64,000 nucleotides of DNA from Rhodospirillales bacterium. Lineage in GTDB: Bacteria; Pseudomonadota; Alphaproteobacteria; ATCC43930; CGMCC-115725. Made by a program: the position numbers and the translations under genes. Positions 27,105 through 34,745 of this stretch are shown here, one piece after another. The notes beneath the pieces were generated by a model, which had not been told where the DNA came from, did no database searches, and was given only the letters and a program-made list of their open reading frames with translations. How positions within the stretch are numbered: the stretch's first letter is position 1; each line of letters opens with the position of its first letter. Location: assembly GCA_028288725.1 (NCBI GenBank), contig JAQGIC010000079.1, positions 1-64,000 on the forward strand. Reading direction: 5' to 3'.

Positions 27105-27155
27105 CGTCGTTCCCGCGCGGCTCCCGCTGGATTCCCGCCTCTCGCGGGAATGACG
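27105..27155. repeat. REP-like palindromic element
   Basis: The outer arms CGTCGTTCCCGCG (27105-27117) and CGCGGGAATGACG (27143-27155) are inverted copies with one mismatch, around a further GC-rich inner sequence. The CGTCATTCCCGC core with GGATTCCCGC inside is the pattern of dispersed REP-type palindromes common in proteobacterial intergenic DNA. It begins 9 nt after the epimerase-like gene. Only one copy was noticed in this window. Confidence 0.55.
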
Positions 27156-27223
27156 AAAAACCGACAGCCGGAACATCTCCCGTTACGGCGGCGTTCTCTC
27201 AGCGCAACCCGAGAGGACCTAAA

Positions 27224-27568
27224 GTGCGCCCATCCAAATTCGTCCTGATGTCTCTCGTCGTCGGCTTTATCCTGCCGGCCGCCGGTTGCGTGGTCGAGAC
27301 GCGCCCCGTGCACCCGGCGGCGACCGTCGTCGTGGCCCAGCCGCCTCCGCCGCCGCCGCGTGCCGCCGAATATGTTCCCCCGCCGCCGGCCGGTCAGCCG
27401 AACGTGGTCTATGTCTGGCAGCCGGGCCATTGGCGCTGGAACGGCCATGAATATGTCTGGTTCCCGGGCCAATATGCCGAGCGTCCGGCCCATGTCGAAC
27501 GCTGGATACCGCCCCATTGGGACGAGCGCGGCGGACAGTGGTTCTTCGTCGAAGGCCATTGGGCTTGA
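27224..27568 (+). CDS. Small lipoprotein with YXWGXW-like aromatic repeats
   Basis: This 114-aa protein starts at a GTG with AGAGGA 6 nt upstream, a clear ribosome site that decides the start. The N-terminus is a lipoprotein signal with lipobox LPAAGC (Cys at about residue 22). A Pro-rich linker (PPPPPPRAAEYVPPPPA) follows, then two aromatic repeats, VWQPGHWRWNGHEYVWFPG and the later ERWIPPHWDERGGQWFFVEG. Such WxxGHW/YXWGXW repeat lipoproteins are common in proteobacteria and have no known biochemical function. A cell-envelope location is expected. Confidence 0.82.
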   Translation: MRPSKFVLMSLVVGFILPAAGCVVETRPVHPAATVVVAQPPPPPPRAAEYVPPPPAGQPNVVYVWQPGHWRWNGHEYVWFPGQYAERPAHVERWIPPHWDERGGQWFFVEGHWA

Positions 27569-27578
27569 CAGCTACGCA

Positions 27579-27607
27579 CTTGACCCTGGGGCCGGATGGG
27601 ACCATTT
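27579..27607 (+). promoter_or_regulatory. Possible heat-shock (sigma-32) promoter of hspQ
   Basis: CTTGAC (27579-27584) and CCATTT (27602-27607) are separated by 17 nt, 38 nt upstream of the hspQ ATG. The CTTG -35 element and spacing resemble alphaproteobacterial RpoH promoters, but the -10 match is only partial. Heat-shock control would fit the gene. Confidence 0.35.
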
Positions 27608-27645
27608 CCAGGGCTCCATCCCGTTCCGGAGTCGCGTTGTCCGCT

Positions 27646-27972
27646 ATGGTCCCCACGACCACCAAATTCTCGATCGGCCAGATTCTGCGCCACCGCCACT
27701 TCGCGTTTCGCGGGGTCGTGGTCGATATCGACCCGATCTACAGCAATGGCGAGGCATGGTACGAGCAGATCGCGACGAGCAAGCCGCGCAAGGATCAGCC
27801 CTGGTACCATCTGCTGGCCGAGGACGCGGCCGACGGCCACTACCTGGCCTATGTCTCGGAACAGAACCTGCTGATCGACGAGGCGGCCGAGCCGATCGGG
27901 CATCCGGAACTCGCGGCGCGCTTCGGTCCGCTGGTGGATGGCGTCTATCAGACGAAGCAGCCCCTGAATTAA
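27646..27972 (+). CDS. hspQ: Heat shock protein HspQ (YccV family)
   Basis: This 108-aa cytoplasmic protein matches HspQ/YccV. In E. coli the protein binds hemimethylated DNA and acts as a specificity enhancer of Lon protease. The family core is complete: KFSIGQILRHRHFAFRGVV, then PRKDQPWYHLLAE and YVAYVSEQNLL-like YLAYVSEQNLL. The ATG at 27646 begins the conserved region 5 residues before KFSIG. The open frame extends further upstream without support. The stop overlaps a hairpin shared with the convergent GNAT gene. Confidence 0.93.
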   Translation: MVPTTTKFSIGQILRHRHFAFRGVVVDIDPIYSNGEAWYEQIATSKPRKDQPWYHLLAEDAADGHYLAYVSEQNLLIDEAAEPIGHPELAARFGPLVDGVYQTKQPLN

Positions 27973-27989
27973 GCGGCTTACTAGCCGCT
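27972..27989. terminator. Convergent hairpin between hspQ and the GNAT gene
   Basis: AGCGGCT and AGCCGCT form a perfect 7-bp stem with a TACT loop. The hairpin touches the stop codons of both convergent genes. On the plus strand the sequence AGGGCTCTTTC follows, only a weak T-run. It probably marks a bidirectional transcription end. Confidence 0.4.
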
Positions 27990-28449
27990 AGGGCTCTTTC
28001 GCCGGCTCCAGGATTTTGTGGAGCGTGAACAGCGACTGGCCGCCGACGTAATCGTCGAGCACGCCGATCTCGACATAATCGAGCTTGCGATAGAATCCCG
28101 CGGCGGGCTCGCCCAGCGCCGTCAGCCAGATGCTGCGGCAGCCGCGATGGCGGGCTTCCTCCTCGACCATCCGCATCAATTCCCGGCCGAGGCCGGCGCC
28201 GCGCCGCGCCTCGACGATCCACAGCGTCTTGATGAACAGGCGGCGCCACATGATATGGCCGTCGGCACCGCCCTCGATATGGCCGGCAACGTCGCGGGCG
28301 AATACGGCGAAATGCGCATGCTCGGGCGCGCCCAGGCGGGCCTCTTCGAAGGCGAACAGCCCGCGCTCCAGGACCGCGACGTCGGCCGGGTTCGGATTGG
28401 GCTCGACTCCGATCAGCACGGTGTTCTGGTCGGGTCGGATCATGGCCAT
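27988..28449 (-). CDS. GNAT-family N-acetyltransferase
   Basis: This 153-aa protein has the GNAT acetyl-CoA-binding motif A, V-E-x-RRGAGLGRELM (residues about 84-98), preceded by the strand RLFIKTLWI, and ends with the FYRKLDYVEIGVLDDY segment typical of the fold. The substrate is unknown. A second ATG two codons inside (28443) is an alternative start. It is convergent with hspQ and lies 17 nt after flbT on the same strand. No PseH-type role is evident despite the nearby pseBC genes, because the key sequence resembles generic small-molecule GNATs. Confidence 0.8.
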   Translation of the reverse strand: MAMIRPDQNTVLIGVEPNPNPADVAVLERGLFAFEEARLGAPEHAHFAVFARDVAGHIEGGADGHIMWRRLFIKTLWIVEARRGAGLGRELMRMVEEEARHRGCRSIWLTALGEPAAGFYRKLDYVEIGVLDDYVGGQSLFTLHKILEPAKEP

Positions 28450-28465
28450 AGGCTGCGCCGGTCGA

Positions 28466-28981
28466 TCAATTTTCGTCGATGGCCGAAATGCGCCGTTCCA
28501 GTTCGGCGATCTTGCCCTTGATCCGGCCGATTTCCTTGTGGCGGTCGATGCGCGGCGGCTTCGGCTCGATATAGCTTTCGCCCGGATGGGCCGGCGGCTC
28601 GGTCGACTCGCCCGCTTCGAGCGCGATCAGCCGGCGCGACGCGCGCAGCGCGTTATACAGCTTGTCGTCGGCGATCAGTTCGCGCAGATGCGCCACGATC
28701 GGCGCGGAGACCGGCCAGGCGATCACGAACCGGTCCATCAGCGCGTCGCCGATCGTCTCCCATTCGCCGCGATTGGCGTCGAACAGGTAGGCGTTCTGGA
28801 TCGCGTGATAGATCTCCTTGGCCGGCGTATTGGCCTCGGGCTGGGTCAGCACATCCTTGTCGCGCAGGATGTTCGCCTTGTTATGGACGGTGAGCGAGAT
28901 ATTCGCCGAGCCGCTGTTCTCGATCACGGCGCCGTTGATGATGATCTTGGCGCCCGCCGGCAGCGGGATGGAGAGGGGCAT
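28466..28981 (-). CDS. flbT: Flagellar regulator FlbT
   Basis: This 171-aa protein matches FlbT, the alphaproteobacterial post-transcriptional regulator that binds flagellin mRNA (studied in Caulobacter). The diagnostic N-terminus MPLSIPLPAGAKIIINGAVI and the NILRDKDVLTQPEANTPAKEIY block are clear. The C-terminus is a charged helix (RIKGKIAELERRISAI). The ATG at 28981 is preceded by GAGG with 6-nt spacing. A longer frame upstream is unsupported. It is transcribed divergently from flgE across 250 bp. Its usual partner flaF lies 7 kb away, which is unusual. Confidence 0.88.
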   Translation of the reverse strand: MPLSIPLPAGAKIIINGAVIENSGSANISLTVHNKANILRDKDVLTQPEANTPAKEIYHAIQNAYLFDANRGEWETIGDALMDRFVIAWPVSAPIVAHLRELIADDKLYNALRASRRLIALEAGESTEPPAHPGESYIEPKPPRIDRHKEIGRIKGKIAELERRISAIDEN

Positions 28982-29093
28982 TGCAATCCTCGAAAACGCA
29001 GGTCGTGGTGAAGGCGGCGGCAATTTTAGACGATTGTACCTGATCTCCGGCCAGATGCGAGCCGGCAAGAACCGCCGCCCAAACTAAGCCTTA

Positions 29094-29112
29094 CCCGGCA
29101 GGATTTGCCGGG
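29094..29112. promoter_or_regulatory. ftr-like perfect palindrome upstream of flgE
   Basis: CCCGGCA and TGCCGGG form a perfect 7-bp inverted repeat with a 5-nt GGATT spacer. Its centre is about 99 bp upstream of the transcription start predicted from the sigma-54 promoter. Caulobacter FlbD-binding ftr elements are GC-rich palindromes of this kind, about 100 bp from sigma-54 flagellar starts. Binding by an FlbD/FleQ-type enhancer protein is therefore inferred. It could also serve divergent flbT. Confidence 0.6.
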
Positions 29113-29175
29113 CAGATTCGGCCATGGTCCGAAAAATCCAAGACCAAGCCATTGGATTACAACAAACATGCCGTC

Positions 29176-29190
29176 TGGAACGGCGCTTGC
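29176..29190 (+). promoter_or_regulatory. Sigma-54 promoter of flgE
   Basis: TGGAACGGCGCTTGC matches the sigma-54 consensus TGGCACG-N4-TTGCW, with the invariant GG and GC separated by exactly 10 nt. The predicted transcription start is near 29202. That gives a leader of about 30 nt containing the GGAGG ribosome site at 29222-29226. Confidence 0.8.
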
Positions 29191-29231
29191 GACGAGGCTT
29201 AGGACGAATTTCGCCAGCCTCGGAGGCACCC

Positions 29232-30614
29232 ATGAGTTTGTTCGCCAGCTTGACGACCGCCGTCGGCGGTCTGAATGCCCAGTCCGCCGCGATCGGCAAT
29301 ATCTCCGACAACGTCGCCAACGCGCAGACCGTCGGCTTCAAGCGCATCGACACCGGCTTCGAAAGTCTGGTGACGAGTTCGAATGCGAATTTCAACCAGC
29401 CGGGCGGCGTCCTGGCCCAGCCGGTCTATGAGAACGCGCTGTCGGGCTCGCTCGTCACGGCGGCATCTTCGTCCGATCTCGCCATCTCCGGCCAGGGTTT
29501 TTTCCAGGTCAAGGCGCCGCCATCGACGACCGCCGGCACGACCACGGGCTCGCAATTCTCAGGCTCGAACTTCTACACGAGGCGCGGCGATTTCACGATC
29601 AACAACCAGGGCTATCTGGTCAATGGCGCCGGCTATTACCTGGAAGGCTACAACGTCAACCCGCAGACCAACGTGGTCAATAACGCGAACGGCTCGGCCG
29701 TGCCGATCCAGGTGACGCAATTGCTGGACAACCCGGTCTCGACCACGACGGTCAACCTGGCAGCGAACCTGCCATCGTCCTCCGTAAGCGATTTGACGGC
29801 GGGCTACACAACGCCCGCCCCCGTATCGGTCCAAGTCTATGATTCATTCGGCAATACGCACCAAGCGTCGATCCAGTTCAACAAGCTGGACCCGACCCAG
29901 ACCAGCCCGGTTGGAAATACCAACTCTTGGAGCGCCGCGATCACACTGGCCGGCTCGACCAGCCCGGTCACCACGCTCCAATTGACGTTCGGCGACGGTT
30001 CCGCCGCTTCCACTGCCGCAGGAACGCTCGCTTCGATCGCAGATATCACCAGCCCCGCCAACACTGCCGCGAATGCAGCGACGATCGGCCCGACGACAGC
30101 CGGATCCGCCTCGACCGTCAGTATTCCCTATACGATCGGCGCCGCCACACAGAAAATATCGTTCAACTTCGGTACTTACGGCACCGACACCGGTGTCACC
30201 CAGTTCGCCGACACGCAGGTCAATGTCTCGTCGATCACCCAGAACGGTATTGCCCGCGGTTCGTTCCAGAACCTGTCGATCGACAACAACGGCAATGTCG
30301 CGCTCAATTATTCGAACGGGCAGTCGCTGACCTATTTCCAGATCCCGATCGCGCAGTTCAACGCGCCGGACCAGCTGCAGCGGCTCAACGGCAGCGCGTT
30401 CAGTTCGACCCAGACCAGCGGTGCGGCCCAGCTGTCCTCGCCCAATGCCGATGGCGCTGGCTCGATCTCATCCTCGACGCTCGAGCAATCGAACGTCGAT
30501 ATCGCCAGCGAATTCACCAAGCTGATCACCGCCCAGAACGTCTATTCGGCGAATTCCAAAGTGATCACGGCCGACAATCAGCTGCTGCAGACCGTCATCA
30601 ACCTGGTCCAGTAG
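29232..30614 (+). CDS. flgE: Flagellar hook protein FlgE
   Basis: This 460-aa extracellular protein polymerises to form the flagellar hook. The N-terminal rod/hook motif is SLTTAVGGLNAQSAAIGNIS, followed by NVANAQTVGFKRIDTGFESL, and SGQGFFQV with FYTRRGDFTINNQGYL comes next. The C-terminal NVDIASEFTKLITAQNVYSANSKV helix is typical. The middle (about residues 165-330) is Ser/Thr/Ala-rich and variable, as expected for surface-exposed hook domains. GGAGG ends 5 nt before the ATG. It is preceded by a sigma-54 promoter and followed by flgK, flgL. Confidence 0.93.
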   Translation: MSLFASLTTAVGGLNAQSAAIGNISDNVANAQTVGFKRIDTGFESLVTSSNANFNQPGGVLAQPVYENALSGSLVTAASSSDLAISGQGFFQVKAPPSTTAGTTTGSQFSGSNFYTRRGDFTINNQGYLVNGAGYYLEGYNVNPQTNVVNNANGSAVPIQVTQLLDNPVSTTTVNLAANLPSSSVSDLTAGYTTPAPVSVQVYDSFGNTHQASIQFNKLDPTQTSPVGNTNSWSAAITLAGSTSPVTTLQLTFGDGSAASTAAGTLASIADITSPANTAANAATIGPTTAGSASTVSIPYTIGAATQKISFNFGTYGTDTGVTQFADTQVNVSSITQNGIARGSFQNLSIDNNGNVALNYSNGQSLTYFQIPIAQFNAPDQLQRLNGSAFSSTQTSGAAQLSSPNADGAGSISSSTLEQSNVDIASEFTKLITAQNVYSANSKVITADNQLLQTVINLVQ

Positions 30615-30630
30615 TCCTAAGCCTTAGTCA

Positions 30631-30653
30631 CCGGGCGCGCAAAGCGCGTCCGG
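30631..30653 (+). other. Hairpin between flgE and flgK
   Basis: CCGGGCGCGC and GCGCGTCCGG pair over 10 bp with one G-T wobble around an AAA loop. It lies 17 nt after the flgE stop and 19 nt before the flgK ATG. No T-run follows, so it is more likely a processing or mRNA-stabilising structure than a terminator. Confidence 0.45.
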
Positions 30654-30672
30654 AACCCTGGGAATCCGCGCC

Positions 30673-32451
30673 ATGTCGCTTTTTTCGATCCTAAGCAACG
30701 CGACGACTGCCCTGCTGAATACGCAGGCGCAGATCAATGTCGTGTCGTCGAATATCGGCAATGCGCAGAACCCGAACTATTCGCAGCGCAGCGCCACGGT
30801 CATCGACAGGTCGCCGCAGAACGGCGGCAGCACCCAGATCGTCGACGTGACCCGGGCAGTCGACGGCACGCTGCAGACCAACTATCTGAACCAGACCAGC
30901 AATTCGGCGGCGAGCACGACTGTCAGCCAGCTTTATACCCAGCTGGAACAGCTGACCGGCTCTTCGACCGTATCGCCCGTCCTCAGTTCCGCCCTGCAGA
31001 CGTTTCAGAATTCCTGGCAGGCGCTGCAGGCGACGCCGGAGGACACGAATATCCAGGCGCAGGTGCTGACCAGCGCCCAGAGTCTGGTCAACACGATCCA
31101 GACCGTGTCCCACGGCGTCGAGCAGGCGGCGTCCCAGGTCACGACCCAGCTGGGCACCGACGTCTCGACGCTCAACAGCTCCTTGACCAAGATCGCGACG
31201 CTGAACCAGCAGATCGCGAGCGGGTCGCACAATAACCAGGACACCACGGCGCTTCAGGACGCGCGCGACCAGATCATCACCACGGTCGCCGGCCTGGTGC
31301 CGGTCCAGCAGCAGACGAATGCCGATGGCACGGTCTATCTGTCGACGCCGTCGGGCGTGGCCCTCGTGCAGCAGGGCGCCAATTCCTTCGCCTATGATGC
31401 GACGAAAGACAGCTTCTATGCCGCGGGCGACCCGGCCAAGACCTCGCTCAATGGCGCGCTGACCAACGGGAAGATCGGTGCCGAGATCGGCATTCTGGCG
31501 AACACCGGCGCGCAGACCCCGTTGGACGTCAAATCGCTCAATGGCTATCTGTCGCAAGTCGCGACTATCAATACAGCGATCGCTGCCTCAGGCCCTCCGG
31601 CGGCGGCGACAGGCGCGCAGACAACTCAGTTAAACGCGCTCACGACCGCGATCCAGGCGCAGGTATCAGCTACGCCGTCGGTCGCAGCGGACGGAGAGCT
31701 GACGCTCAAGATCGGCCCGGCGGCTACCGCGACTACGCTGGTTACCGGAAGCACGACAAGCCCGCTCGCCTATAATAGCAGCACGAACACCCTGTATCTC
31801 GCCAGCGACCCTACCCAGGCCTCGCTCAACAGCGCCGTCACCTCGGGTGCGATCCACACCGACCTCACCAGCATCACCGGCGGCGTCAACCAGACGGCAA
31901 ACGGCACCGGCGTGCTCGGCAATCTTCGGGCTCAGCTGAACAGCTTGGCCGACCTGCTCTACAATCCCGCCAACCCGACCGCGTTTCAGACAGCTTTTAA
32001 CCCCACCGCGACCGCCGGCAGTGATTTCTTTACCGGCACGACGGGCGGTGCGAACGATCGCTTCACGCTCTCCGTCAATGTCAACTCCACGACGCTCGCA
32101 TCGCTGATCGCGGCCACGCCCAGCATCGCGGTCAATGTCGCCAAGACCTTCACCGCGACCACGAACAGTTTCAACGCCGGCGGCGTTTCGATCGGCTCGA
32201 CCAACGTGCTCGGCATCGCCAACGCGATCGCATCGAGCCAGAGCAGCCAGGCCGCCGCCGCCACCAGCAATCAGACCACGGCGACCGCGAACACCAGTGC
32301 CGCGCAGCAAGCCTATCGCAACGTCACCGGCGTGTCGTCGGATCAGCAACTGGCGCAATTGGTCTCGCTGCAGAACGCCTATTCGGCCGCGGCCAAGATC
32401 ATTTCGACCGTCCAACAGCTCGAGCAGACCCTGCTCACCGCCGTCGGCTAA
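30673..32451 (+). CDS. flgK: Flagellar hook-associated protein FlgK
   Basis: This 592-aa protein forms the first hook-filament junction ring. It starts with the axial-protein motif LSNATTALLNTQAQINVVSS then SNIGNAQNPNYSQRS, and has the ALQDARDQIITTVAGLV segment (residues about 195-211) typical of FlgK. The C-terminal SLQNAYSAAAKIISTVQQLE coil closes the family pattern. Residues about 215-276 and 337-405 look like copies of one unit: compare AYDATKDSFYAAGDPAKTSL with AYNSSTNTLYLASDPTQASL, each followed by similar NGxL and GAI/GKI stretches. This suggests an internal duplication in the surface region. Confidence 0.92.
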   Translation: MSLFSILSNATTALLNTQAQINVVSSNIGNAQNPNYSQRSATVIDRSPQNGGSTQIVDVTRAVDGTLQTNYLNQTSNSAASTTVSQLYTQLEQLTGSSTVSPVLSSALQTFQNSWQALQATPEDTNIQAQVLTSAQSLVNTIQTVSHGVEQAASQVTTQLGTDVSTLNSSLTKIATLNQQIASGSHNNQDTTALQDARDQIITTVAGLVPVQQQTNADGTVYLSTPSGVALVQQGANSFAYDATKDSFYAAGDPAKTSLNGALTNGKIGAEIGILANTGAQTPLDVKSLNGYLSQVATINTAIAASGPPAAATGAQTTQLNALTTAIQAQVSATPSVAADGELTLKIGPAATATTLVTGSTTSPLAYNSSTNTLYLASDPTQASLNSAVTSGAIHTDLTSITGGVNQTANGTGVLGNLRAQLNSLADLLYNPANPTAFQTAFNPTATAGSDFFTGTTGGANDRFTLSVNVNSTTLASLIAATPSIAVNVAKTFTATTNSFNAGGVSIGSTNVLGIANAIASSQSSQAAAATSNQTTATANTSAAQQAYRNVTGVSSDQQLAQLVSLQNAYSAAAKIISTVQQLEQTLLTAVG

Positions 32452-32471
32452 GAACCTGAGGAGATGAACAG

Positions 32472-33641
32472 ATGAGTGCCATCAGCTCGCTCAGCAGCTT
32501 TCTGCAGAACCTGTCCCTGGTGCAGAATTCGCAGAGCCAGATCGCGAAACTGACCTATCAGGTCGACACCGGCCTGAAGTCGCAGGATCTGCAGGGCTAC
32601 GGGACACAGGCGAACCAGCTGCTGAACCTGAAAAGCGCGCAGACGACGGAGCAGAACTACGTCTCCAACAATACCCAGACCCAGACCATCCTGTCGGCCT
32701 ATGACGCGACGCTGGGACAGGTCAAGACCGACGCCACGTCACTGAGCGCGTCGCTCAATGCCTTTTCCGCGACCGACACGATCTCGTCGACCAATCTGAA
32801 GACGCTGGTCAACAGCCTGAGCGTCGACATCGCCGCCACGCTCAACAGCCAGGTCGGCGGCCGCTATCTCTATGGCGGGACACGGTACACGACGGCGCCG
32901 GTCGGCGATCTGACCGGCTATCTCAATAATGTGAACAACGTGCCGAGCTTCGTGTCGCCGGCGACGACTCCGCCGACCGTGACCCCGCTCACCGTCACAG
33001 ACGGGAAGACGGTTCCCGGCACGCTGCCCTCGCCGCAGACGTCGCCGCCGACCATTCTGGTCCCCGGCTATGACAGCCAAGCCAGCACGCTGAACGCGTC
33101 GGCAATCCCCAGCGCCACGACAGTCGCGGCAGCCACGCAAACCGTCACTTCGCAAACGACGGCGATCGCCAACAATCAGACGACCAGCTACGGCGTCAGC
33201 TCGAACGACCCGACGTTCCAGCATCTCGTTTACGCGCTGCAGAACGCGCTCGCCGCCGCCAACATCTCTCCGATGACGCCGGCCTTGCAGAGCCAGCAGC
33301 AGGCCTATCTCGATCAGGCCAAGAGCGAGATCGGGATCGTGCTGAACGGCGTCACGGCGGTTACGGCCAGCGCTGGCCCCCCCGCGGTCACTGCCGTCGC
33401 GGGGGTCACCGGCATCCAGAGTCTTCAGGACCAGAACGGCCTGACCCAATCCGCCGTCGCCAACGCCAATACCGTGCACAACCAGACGCTGGCCACGCTG
33501 GATTCGCAGATCACCAGCATCGACCAAGTCGATCCGGCGACGGTCGCAGCCGAGCTTACGGCCGCGCAGAACCAGCTTGCGGGCAGTTACAAGGTCGTCT
33601 CGTCGGTGCTGAATGACACCCTGCTCAACTATTTAAAGTAG
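32472..33641 (+). CDS. flgL: Flagellar hook-associated protein FlgL
   Basis: This 389-aa flagellin-like protein forms the second hook-filament junction ring. The N-terminal coil contains SFLQNLSLVQNSQSQIAKLT and VDTGLKSQDLQGYG, and GGRYLYGGTRYTTAPV near residue 130 is the FlgL hallmark. The C-terminal half has a Thr/Ala-rich insertion with AGPPAVTAVAGVTG and a closing coil ending VLNDTLLNYLK. It lies 20 nt after flgK with AGGAG upstream of its ATG, so it is in the flgE-flgK-flgL unit. It is longer than the roughly 300-aa enterobacterial FlgL. Confidence 0.88.
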   Translation: MSAISSLSSFLQNLSLVQNSQSQIAKLTYQVDTGLKSQDLQGYGTQANQLLNLKSAQTTEQNYVSNNTQTQTILSAYDATLGQVKTDATSLSASLNAFSATDTISSTNLKTLVNSLSVDIAATLNSQVGGRYLYGGTRYTTAPVGDLTGYLNNVNNVPSFVSPATTPPTVTPLTVTDGKTVPGTLPSPQTSPPTILVPGYDSQASTLNASAIPSATTVAAATQTVTSQTTAIANNQTTSYGVSSNDPTFQHLVYALQNALAAANISPMTPALQSQQQAYLDQAKSEIGIVLNGVTAVTASAGPPAVTAVAGVTGIQSLQDQNGLTQSAVANANTVHNQTLATLDSQITSIDQVDPATVAAELTAAQNQLAGSYKVVSSVLNDTLLNYLK

Positions 33642-33707
33642 GGCCGCACTTAAGCAGTGAAGTTTTAACCCTACCCGGCAACACTCGGAGCTGAGGCGTC
33701 AGAGTCC

Positions 33708-34745
33708 ATGTTGGGAATCCAATTAATGTCGGCACTGTCCGATCCGTATCGCGAATTCGACAACAAGTCGGTCCTGGTCACCGGAGGCACCGGCAGTTTC
33801 GGCCGGCGCTTCATCAGAAGTCTGCTGAACCGTTCGAACGTGCGGCGCGTCGTCGTCTATTCGCGCGACGAGTTCAAGCAATACGAGATGCAGGAGCAGT
33901 TCCGCGAGCACGCCGCCGTCATGCGTTTCTTCATCGGCGACGTGCGCGACGGGCAGCGCCTGCAACTGGCGGCGCGCGAGACCGACATCATCGTGCATTC
34001 GGCGGCCCTGAAGCAGGTTCCTGCCGCCGAATATAATCCATTCGAGGCGATCCGCACCAATATCATCGGCGCCGAGAATGTCGTCCATGCCGCGCTGAAC
34101 AACGGCATCGAGAAGGTGCTGGCGCTGTCGACCGACAAGGCCGCCAACCCGATCAATCTCTATGGTGCCACCAAGCTCGCCTCCGACAAGATCTTCGTCG
34201 CGGCCAACAATCTGTCGGGATCGATCGGCACCCGCTTTTCGGTCGTGCGCTACGGCAATGTCGTGGGCTCGCGCGGCAGCGTCATTCCGCTGTTTCGCCG
34301 CATGATCGCCGAGGGCGCCGACCATCTGCCGATCACCGACGCGCGCATGACCCGGTTCTGGATCACTCTGCAGCAGGGCGTCGATTTCGTCGCCTCGTCG
34401 ATCGCCATGATGCGCGGCGGCGAGATTTTCGTGCCCAAGATCCCCAGCATGCGCATGACCGATCTGGCGGCCTGCATGGCGCCGGAGCTGCCGATCCGCG
34501 AGATCGGCATCCGGCCCGGCGAGAAGCTGCACGAGGTCATGGTGACCGATGATGATTCGCGCCTGACGCTGGAACTGCCCGACCGCTATGTCGTCGAGCC
34601 CGCCTTCAATTTCTGGGAGCGCGAGACCTATCTGAAATCCGGCGCCAAGTCGGTCGCCGAGGGTTTCCGTTATGCCTCGGACACTAACCAGGACTGGCTC
34701 GACGGCGATCGTCTGAAGCGGTTGATGGCCGAGACGATCGAATGA
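33708..34745 (+). CDS. pseB: UDP-GlcNAc 4,6-dehydratase (inverting), PseB/FlmA
   Basis: This 345-aa short-chain dehydrogenase-type enzyme catalyses the first step to pseudaminic-acid-like or related flagellar sugars. It has the nucleotide-binding GGTGSFGRRF loop and the SDR-type YGATK motif. VYSRDEFKQYEMQ and KQVPAAEYNPFEAIRTNIIG are diagnostic of the PseB/FlmA group. The start may be 33708 or the ATG at 33726 (MSALSD), and the ribosome sites do not decide. It overlaps pseC by 4 nt. The 66-bp gap after flgL contains a TTAA-N11-TTAACC pair and a CCCGGCA half-site. Confidence 0.93.
   Translation: MLGIQLMSALSDPYREFDNKSVLVTGGTGSFGRRFIRSLLNRSNVRRVVVYSRDEFKQYEMQEQFREHAAVMRFFIGDVRDGQRLQLAARETDIIVHSAALKQVPAAEYNPFEAIRTNIIGAENVVHAALNNGIEKVLALSTDKAANPINLYGATKLASDKIFVAANNLSGSIGTRFSVVRYGNVVGSRGSVIPLFRRMIAEGADHLPITDARMTRFWITLQQGVDFVASSIAMMRGGEIFVPKIPSMRMTDLAACMAPELPIREIGIRPGEKLHEVMVTDDDSRLTLELPDRYVVEPAFNFWERETYLKSGAKSVAEGFRYASDTNQDWLDGDRLKRLMAETIE

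Noticed and set aside
29060-29090. Sigma-54-like promoter for flbT on the minus strand (GGG...TTGCC)
   Set aside because: The GG and GC elements are separated by 11 nt rather than the required 10.
30631-30653. Transcription terminator between flgE and flgK
   Set aside because: The stem is strong but lacks a T-run and the gap is only 58 bp between cooperating genes. It was kept only as an RNA structure.
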